Below are positions 21,754-26,063 of a stretch of 26,063 bases of DNA, in pieces. The notes beneath the pieces were generated by a model. That model saw only the letters and a program-made list of their open reading frames with translations. It was not told the origin of the DNA and ran no database searches. A program made the translations under genes and the position numbers. The DNA is from JBJSXF01 sp046086225 (GTDB lineage Bacteria > Actinomycetota > Acidimicrobiia > IMCC26256 > PALSA-610). The stretch's first letter is position 1; each line of letters starts with the position of its first letter. The stretch is from contig JBJSXF010000191.1 of assembly GCA_046086225.1 (NCBI GenBank), positions 1 through 26,063 of the forward strand, written 5' to 3'.

Positions 21754-23350
21754 AGAAGTCGTTGCCCTTGTCGTCGACCACGACGAAGGCAGGGAAGTCG
21801 CGGACCTCGATCTTCCAGACGGCCTCCATGCCGAGCTCGGGGTACTCGAGCACCTCGACCGAGGTGATGCAGTCGCGGGCGAGGAGAGCGGCGGGGCCAC
21901 CGATTGAGCCGAGGTAGAAGCCGCCGTGCTCCCGGCAGGCGTCGGTCACCGCCTTCGACCGGTTGCCCTTCGCGAGCATGACGAGTGATCCGCCTGCCCG
22001 CTGGAACTGGTCGACGTACGAGTCCATCCGACCGGCCGTCGTGGGTCCGAAAGAGCCCGAGGCGTAGCCCTCGGGAGTCTTGGCCGGCCCGGCGTAGTAG
22101 ACGCAGTGGTCGCGCAGGTATTCGGGCATCGGCTCGCCGGCGTCGAGCCGCTCCTTGATCTTGGCGTGGGCGATATCCCGGGCGACGACCATCGGACCGG
22201 TGAGCATCACGCGCGTGCGGACCGGCAGCGCCGAGAGCACCCGGCGGATCTCGTCCATCGGCCGGGTGAGGTCGATGCTGACCACATCGCCCGAGAGGTC
22301 GTCGTCGGTCACCTCGGGCAGGTAGTGGGCCGGATCCTCCTCGAGCTGCTCGAGGAACACGCCGTCAGCCGTGATCTTGCCGATCGCCTGCCGGTCAGCC
22401 GAGCACGACACGGCGAGCGCGACCGGGCACGAAGCACCGTGGCGGGGGAGGCGGATCACCCGCACGTCGTGGCAGAAGTACTTCCCGCCGAACTGGGCAC
22501 CGATGCCGAACCGTTGGGTGAGGGCCAGGACTTCGGCTTCGAGTTCCGGATCACGGAAGCCGCGGCCGAGGTCGTTGCCGGTCACGGGCAGCGAGTCGAG
22601 GTAGCGCGCCGAAGCGAGCTTGGCGGTCTTGAGCGTCATCTCGGCCGAGGTGCCCCCGATCACCAGGGCGAGGTGGTACGGCGGGCAGGCCGCCGTCCCC
22701 AGCGTGCGCAGCTTCTCGTCGAGCCACGTCATGAGCGAGGTCGGGTTGAGCAGCGCCTTCGTCTCCTGGAAGAGCAGGCTCTTGTTCGCCGATCCGCCGC
22801 CTTTGGCCATGAACAGGAACTTGTAGGCGGCCCCGTCGACCGCTTCGATCTCGATCTCGGCCGGCAGGTTGGTGCCGGTGTTGCGCTCCTCGTACATGGT
22901 GAGCGGCGCGACCTGCGAGTAGCGGAGGTTGGCGTCGGCGTAGCCGCGGAAGACGCCCCGGGCGATCGCCTCGCGGTCGCCGCCCCCGGTCCAGACCTGC
23001 TCTCCTTTCATCCCCTTCACGATCGCGGTGCCGGTGTCCTGACACGACGGCAGCACCCGACCGGCCGACACGCACGCGTTCTTCAGCAGCTCGGTGGCGA
23101 CGAACCGGTCGTTCGGTGACGCCTCGGGGTCGTCGAGGATGGCGCGGAGCTGGGCGAGGTGCCCGGGCCGGAACAGGTGGGCGATGTCGAGCATCGCGGT
23201 TCGGGTGAGCAGTGTGAGCGCCTCGGGCGCGACCCGCAGGATCTCGCGGCCGTCGACCGTGACGGTCGACACGTGCTCGGTGGTGAGGAGCCGGTAGGGC
23301 GTCGTGTCGGGCCCGATCGGCAGGATCTCTTGGTACGCGAAGTCGACCAT
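21707..23350 (-). CDS. Class I fumarate hydratase ([4Fe-4S], single chain)
   Basis: It interconverts fumarate and malate. The 547-aa single-chain product corresponds to the FumA/FumB type, with α- and β-like parts fused. The three cluster cysteines are C103 (LPSCQDTGTA), C222 (AACPPYHLALVIGG) and C316 (LAVSCSADR), with the same spacing as in E. coli FumA. The C-terminal β part contains LTGPMVVARDIAHAK, YYAGPAKTPEGYASGSFGPTT and KGNRSKAVTDAC. ATG 23350 has TACCTT six bases upstream. Class I fumarases are oxygen-sensitive, whereas many aerobic actinobacteria use class II FumC, so this points to the lineage's own choice or a redundant enzyme. Confidence 0.96.
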   Translation of the reverse strand: MVDFAYQEILPIGPDTTPYRLLTTEHVSTVTVDGREILRVAPEALTLLTRTAMLDIAHLFRPGHLAQLRAILDDPEASPNDRFVATELLKNACVSAGRVLPSCQDTGTAIVKGMKGEQVWTGGGDREAIARGVFRGYADANLRYSQVAPLTMYEERNTGTNLPAEIEIEAVDGAAYKFLFMAKGGGSANKSLLFQETKALLNPTSLMTWLDEKLRTLGTAACPPYHLALVIGGTSAEMTLKTAKLASARYLDSLPVTGNDLGRGFRDPELEAEVLALTQRFGIGAQFGGKYFCHDVRVIRLPRHGASCPVALAVSCSADRQAIGKITADGVFLEQLEEDPAHYLPEVTDDDLSGDVVSIDLTRPMDEIRRVLSALPVRTRVMLTGPMVVARDIAHAKIKERLDAGEPMPEYLRDHCVYYAGPAKTPEGYASGSFGPTTAGRMDSYVDQFQRAGGSLVMLAKGNRSKAVTDACREHGGFYLGSIGGPAALLARDCITSVEVLEYPELGMEAVWKIEVRDFPAFVVVDDKGNDFFSEVSKPVRGPAAPA

Positions 23351-23356
23351 GCGGAG

Positions 23357-23362
23357 AAGGTA
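23357..23362 (-). promoter_or_regulatory. Putative fumarase -10 box (leaderless)
   Basis: Minus-strand TACCTT (TAnnnT) ends 6 bases before ATG 23350. It lies in the 47-base gap after the winged-helix-like gene, so fumarase can be transcribed on its own. Confidence 0.5.
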
Positions 23363-23397
23363 CCGGCGGGCGTTCCCGGCTCACCCGATCGGAAGGC

Positions 23398-23952
23398 TCA
23401 GACCTGACGATCCCGGCCGAGCGCGAGGAGCAGATCCTCGTGCAGGCGCATCCACACGGTGTGGTACGAGTCGCAGCGGGGCGACGCGACCCACGCGCCG
23501 TCGCCGGCGTCGACCCGGGCCACGGCGGTGGTGAGCGCGGACCGGTATCCGGCGAACCGCGGGTGGGCCCGGGTCGTCCGGTCGAGGATCGGCACCGCCC
23601 GGTCGTGCACGGCGGTGAGGCGGTCGAGCACCTGCCAGTCGCCGGGCTGCTCCTGCCAGGCGTGGCAGGTGGCGATGACCTCCCGGTTCACGGCGTCGAA
23701 ACGGGGGAGGAGGCGGGCGAGCGTGTGCTCGGCGTCGCTCTCGGGATCGATTCGGGCCCAGGCCGCGTGGGCGGCCCGGCCCTCGGGCGTGCAGCGCCAG
23801 CCGCGGGCCGCCACGGCGACGTACCCGACCTCGATGAGGGAGTCGATGCCGACAGCCCGGATGCCCCGGGCGACCTCCGAGTCGGGCTCGACGAGGCCCC
23901 GGAGGCGGATCTCGTGGAGCACGAGCCAGGCGTCGCCGTCGAGCGCGGTCAC
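23398..23952 (-). CDS. Winged-helix-like conserved hypothetical protein
   Basis: The 184-aa product has an N-terminal segment of about 65 residues that reads like a MarR/PadR-style winged helix: DAWLVLHEIRLRGLVE, then a second helix, then VAARGWRCTPEGRAAH as the wing. The C-terminal part is helical, with a conspicuous motif DSYHTVWMRLHEDLL at residues 161-175 just before the end. From memory, similar actinobacterial proteins of unknown function carry this motif and are found with, or fused to, PEP-utilising mobile domains, which fits the divergent neighbour here; this needs a search. GTG 23952 is supported by TACGAT six bases upstream. It could be the regulator of, or a partner in, the cassette at 23997-25965. 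Confidence 0.7.
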   Translation of the reverse strand: MTALDGDAWLVLHEIRLRGLVEPDSEVARGIRAVGIDSLIEVGYVAVAARGWRCTPEGRAAHAAWARIDPESDAEHTLARLLPRFDAVNREVIATCHAWQEQPGDWQVLDRLTAVHDRAVPILDRTTRAHPRFAGYRSALTTAVARVDAGDGAWVASPRCDSYHTVWMRLHEDLLLALGRDRQV

Positions 23953-23958
23953 GGCCCG

Positions 23959-23964
23959 ATCGTA
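23959..23964 (-). promoter_or_regulatory. Putative -10 box of the winged-helix-like gene (leaderless)
   Basis: Minus-strand TACGAT (TAnnnT) ends 6 bases before GTG 23952. The 44-base divergent spacer carries a leaderless-type box in each direction. Confidence 0.5.
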
Positions 23965-23981
23965 ACGGCGGGGCGCACGGC

Positions 23982-23987
23982 TACATT
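23982..23987 (+). promoter_or_regulatory. Putative -10 box of the swivel-domain cassette (leaderless)
   Basis: TACATT (TAnnnT) ends 9 bases before ATG 23997; the spacer TCGCCCCTG resembles those before sucC and mdh. Confidence 0.5.
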
Positions 23988-23996
23988 TCGCCCCTG

Positions 23997-24356
23997 ATGA
24001 CCGCGAGCGAGGATGCAGCGATCGGACGGGGCACGCGGGTGTTCGCCGCCGAGCCTGTCCGGGGCACCTGGCGGGTGCTCTCCTCGCCCGATGACGTCCT
24101 CGATCTCATGGACACCACGGCCGAGGGGGTCGTGGCCTGCGTCGCCGATGCGGGCGCCACGTTCCTCGCCCCGATCTTCGACGAACTCACCGCCGTCGTG
24201 TGCCGATCCGGCACACCCCAGTCGCACATCGGGATCGTGAGCCGCGAGTACCAGGTGCCGTGCATCATGGCCGCCGTGCTCGACGAGGACCCGGTCGACG
24301 GTGAGACGGTCGAGCTCGACTGCTCGGTCGATCCGGGCGTGTTGCGACGGGCCTGA
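23997..24356 (+). CDS. Stand-alone PEP-utilising enzyme mobile (phosphohistidine swivel) domain
   Basis: The 119-aa product matches the swivelling phosphohistidine domain of PEP synthase, PPDK and related dikinases. The motif SGTPQSHIGIVSREYQVPCI at residues 71-90 carries the phospho-accepting His77 and the usual SH-----RE--VP pattern, followed by an EDPVDGETVELD β-turn (the family's DG--V-VD). In dikinases this domain shuttles phosphate between an ATP-grasp domain and a PEP/acceptor domain; neither is encoded next to it. Split systems such as phenylphosphate synthase show that such domains can act as subunits. It ends TGATG, sharing a base with the next gene, so the two are coupled. Confidence 0.85.
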   Translation: MTASEDAAIGRGTRVFAAEPVRGTWRVLSSPDDVLDLMDTTAEGVVACVADAGATFLAPIFDELTAVVCRSGTPQSHIGIVSREYQVPCIMAAVLDEDPVDGETVELDCSVDPGVLRRA

Positions 24357-25447
24357 TGGACCGGGCCGACATCGACCGCTGGCTCGGGTACCACTCCCGG
24401 ATCTCGTATGCGCTCACGACCGAGCGCACGGCGCTCGAATCGGCGCTCATCCCGGTGAGCGCCTACATCCTCGTGGCCTGTGTCGAGGCGTACCGGCGCT
24501 ACCCGGACATGATCCGGGCGATCACCGCCGCCGCCGACCCCGCCGATCTCGGACGGGCCGGGCACTCGCTCCTCGGGTCGGTCGATCCGGTGCATCTGTG
24601 GGCCGTCCCCAACTTCCCGTTGGTCGGGCGCAAGGTGCTCGCCGCGGGCGGGATGCTTGATCCCGACGACGACGCCGAGCGGCTCAGCGTGATCTTCGAC
24701 TTCTGGTCGCGGGCGGCGGGGGCGTATCGCTTCGACGACGGCACTCACCAGGCGGCTGACGCCGACGGCACCGCCACCCCGTACCGGGCGCTCGTGACCG
24801 AGATCGCCGAGGCGTGCGCGCCGATCCCGGCGACGCGGCTGAACGCGCTGCTCACCTCCTGGCTGTTCCTCCTGTGGTTCGACACCCGCTCGGGCTACCA
24901 GGACACCGGTCCCTACCCACTGCCGGACGGTCGGGTGCTGCTCCTCCGCCGGTTCAACGCGCTCGGGACCTCGCACTTCCCGTGGTCGGCGGAGGCCGCG
25001 GGCGAGATGCCGTTCACCGAGGTGCTCGGCGCGTTCGTGCTGCGTGACGTCTCCTTGCGGGTCACCGACTTCGGCACGTCGGTCACGGACCCGGCCGACT
25101 ATTGGTCGCACGTCGAGCGCAGCGCCTTCTTCGACGTGGCGGACGGTCGGCTCGTCCCGATCGACCAGGCGGGGCGCGACGCGCTCGCCGGGGCGGCCAA
25201 AGCCGCGCAGAAGCGGCTCTACCGGACGATCGCGGGGATGGAGCGTTCGGCGCGGATTGACGCGGGCGCGTACGTCTACTTCACGTTTCTGCGCCCGTTC
25301 GCCGCGCTGGCCGGCGTCGATCTCGACTGGACCGTGCCGCGCGACAGCCTCGATCTCTACCCCTTCCTCTCGCTCGTCGACGGGGCGCTGCCCGCGGGCG
25401 ACGCCGCGGTCGAGACCCCGGAGACCTACTACCCGCCGCTCGGATGA
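24356..25447 (+). CDS. Uncharacterised 363-aa protein coupled to a swivel-domain gene
   Basis: I do not recognise the family. No signal peptide, membrane helix, P-loop or metal-binding Cys cluster is visible. The N-terminal 60 residues are helical (DIDRWLGYHSRISYALTTERTALESALIPVSAYILVACVEAYRRYP). The centre has an aromatic-rich helix (LLTSWLFLLWFDTRSGYQDTGPYPLPDGRVLLLRRFN), followed by FPWSAEAAGEMPFTEV and RVTDFGTSVTDPADYW. The C-terminal third holds a Lys/Arg-rich helix and TFLRPFAALAGVDLDW. ATG 24356 shares one base with the upstream stop, and the 3' end overlaps the next gene by 4 bases. The context suggests that it is a partner of the swivel domain, possibly the acceptor-side or substrate-binding subunit, which is speculation. 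Confidence 0.8.
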   Translation: MDRADIDRWLGYHSRISYALTTERTALESALIPVSAYILVACVEAYRRYPDMIRAITAAADPADLGRAGHSLLGSVDPVHLWAVPNFPLVGRKVLAAGGMLDPDDDAERLSVIFDFWSRAAGAYRFDDGTHQAADADGTATPYRALVTEIAEACAPIPATRLNALLTSWLFLLWFDTRSGYQDTGPYPLPDGRVLLLRRFNALGTSHFPWSAEAAGEMPFTEVLGAFVLRDVSLRVTDFGTSVTDPADYWSHVERSAFFDVADGRLVPIDQAGRDALAGAAKAAQKRLYRTIAGMERSARIDAGAYVYFTFLRPFAALAGVDLDWTVPRDSLDLYPFLSLVDGALPAGDAAVETPETYYPPLG

Positions 25448-25965
25448 CGACCGGCGCGTGGCGGTGCGTCTGGTCGGGCGGGCCGGCGGGCTTCGTGGCG
25501 CTCGAGGTCGGGACCGAGCGAGCCGCGTTCTGCGCCTACCTCGTCGACGTCCCCGGGTATCCGGGCGTGGTCGTCGTCCGTGACGACGAGGTGCCCCGGC
25601 CGCGGCAGGGACTCGAGATCCGCACCGACGGCCTCTGGTCGGAGTGGTGGTGCGGCGAGCCCGGCGTCCACTGGACGATCGGCTGCGAGGCGTTCGGCGT
25701 CCGACTCGACGCAGTCGCCGAGGCGTGGCCGCCCGGTCGCGAGATTGGGGAGCGGCTGCCGGTCGGTCTCGATCTCGAATGGGAGGCGGGTCCGGACGGC
25801 GGCACCGTCGGCGGCGAGGTCCTCGTGGGCTCGGGTCGCTTCCCGGTGGAGGCGCCCGGCGCGTTCGTCATCGGGGTCCCGGGCGGTGAGCCCGACGCCC
25901 CCGGAGTGTGGCTGGCGGCGGCAGGGCGCGGGCCGGGGACGTCAGCGTTGGATCATCCGGGGTGA
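25444..25965 (+). CDS. Uncharacterised 173-aa Trp/Gly-rich protein
   Basis: The family is not firmly recognised. The sequence is β-rich with many Trp and Gly and contains the segment GLWSEWWCGEPGVHWTIGCEAFGVRLD (about residues 63-89) and PVGLDLEWEA (about 107-116). From memory this resembles actinobacterial conserved hypotheticals with a GLWxE--CE-P--HW--G-EA pattern and an AttH/lipocalin-like fold; a search is needed. It starts with ATG at 25444, overlapping the 363-aa gene by 4 bases, so it is the third member of the cassette. Its 3' end overlaps a possible minus-strand gene by 24 bases. Confidence 0.7.
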   Translation: MTTGAWRCVWSGGPAGFVALEVGTERAAFCAYLVDVPGYPGVVVVRDDEVPRPRQGLEIRTDGLWSEWWCGEPGVHWTIGCEAFGVRLDAVAEAWPPGREIGERLPVGLDLEWEAGPDGGTVGGEVLVGSGRFPVEAPGAFVIGVPGGEPDAPGVWLAAAGRGPGTSALDHPG

Positions 25966-26063
25966 TCCCACATTCTCGTCCGGACCGCACTCGGTGATGC
26001 TCCCCGGGCCCTGGAGTTTGAGGAGCAACTCGAGCGGACGTCGTACAGAGGTCAGAACGATCC
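25942..26063 (-). CDS. Possible minus-strand gene, C-terminal fragment
   Basis: A minus-strand frame is open from the window edge (first full codon at 26061) to TGA at 25944-25942 and encodes 39 residues ending in VGSPRMIQR. The segment SVRRPLELLLKLQG looks protein-like. The codons include TTG, AAA, AAT, TCT, TCA and GTA, which are uncommon in the neighbouring genes. The rest of the gene would lie outside the window. No family can be assigned from so little sequence, and chance cannot be excluded. Confidence 0.35.
   Translation of the reverse strand, partial: IVLTSVRRPLELLLKLQGPGSITECGPDENVGSPRMIQR

Noticed and set aside
23962..23967. GTAACG at the divergent promoter of the swivel cassette, matching a half-site of the purN inverted repeat.
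   Set aside because: It is a single 6-base half-site without a partner arm; chance is the simpler explanation.

Overview
The window is gene-dense, GC-rich bacterial chromosome (roughly 70% G+C by eye) with GTG starts, 4-bp gene overlaps and TAnnnT -10 boxes. Together with a GuaB3-type IMP dehydrogenase paralogue, a FadD19-like acyl-CoA ligase and a perfect CIRCE element, this points to an actinobacterium. An uncultured Acidimicrobiia-like lineage is my best guess, by inference only. I see no rRNA, tRNA, insertion sequence, prophage or CRISPR array. Apart from the last ~2.7 kb this is mostly core metabolism. No gene-free stretch exceeds 300 bases; the longest gap is 246 bases (6406-6651).

Layout. 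(1) 1-3670, plus: the 3' end of a P1-family peptidase gene, a family 4 uracil-DNA glycosylase, then tsaE, tsaB, rimI and tsaD, each overlapping the next by 4 bases. This is a tRNA t6A-modification operon. (2) 3671-4085: CIRCE operator and groES, with no groEL after it. (3) 4066-6405: a minus-strand FadD-type ligase convergent with groES and divergent from a NUDIX hydrolase. (4) 6652-10383, plus: guaB3, guaA and a class I fructose-bisphosphate aldolase. (5) 10461-12695: pcrA. (6) 12637-13533: a membrane-anchored cysteine-containing protein divergent from a stand-alone B12-binding protein, with start codons touching inside CACGTG. (7) 13545-15562: sucC-sucD. (8) 15563-16102, minus: a coiled-coil plus winged-helix protein. 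(9) 16301-20234, plus: purN-purH-folD, a zinc-ribbon membrane protein and a J-domain protein. (10) 20246-21753: mdh and ogt, convergent with a class I fumarase (21707-23350, minus). (11) 23398-25965: an uncharacterised cassette of a minus-strand winged-helix-like protein divergent from a stand-alone phosphohistidine swivel domain and two coupled genes of unknown function. A possible partial minus-strand gene ends the window.

How they fit together: sucCD, mdh and fumarase belong to the TCA cycle. purN/purH/folD supply IMP and one-carbon units, and guaB3/guaA lead toward GMP. tsaB/D/E make t6A, and UDG, PcrA and Ogt are DNA repair functions.

Most worth a second look: the swivel-domain cassette (11); a recurring promoter layout in which TAnnnT lies 6-9 bases from the start codon in about ten transcription units, implying widespread leaderless mRNAs; a 35-bp inverted repeat between purN and the divergent winged-helix gene; and the missing stop codon of that winged-helix gene, whose frame runs antisense through all of sucD.
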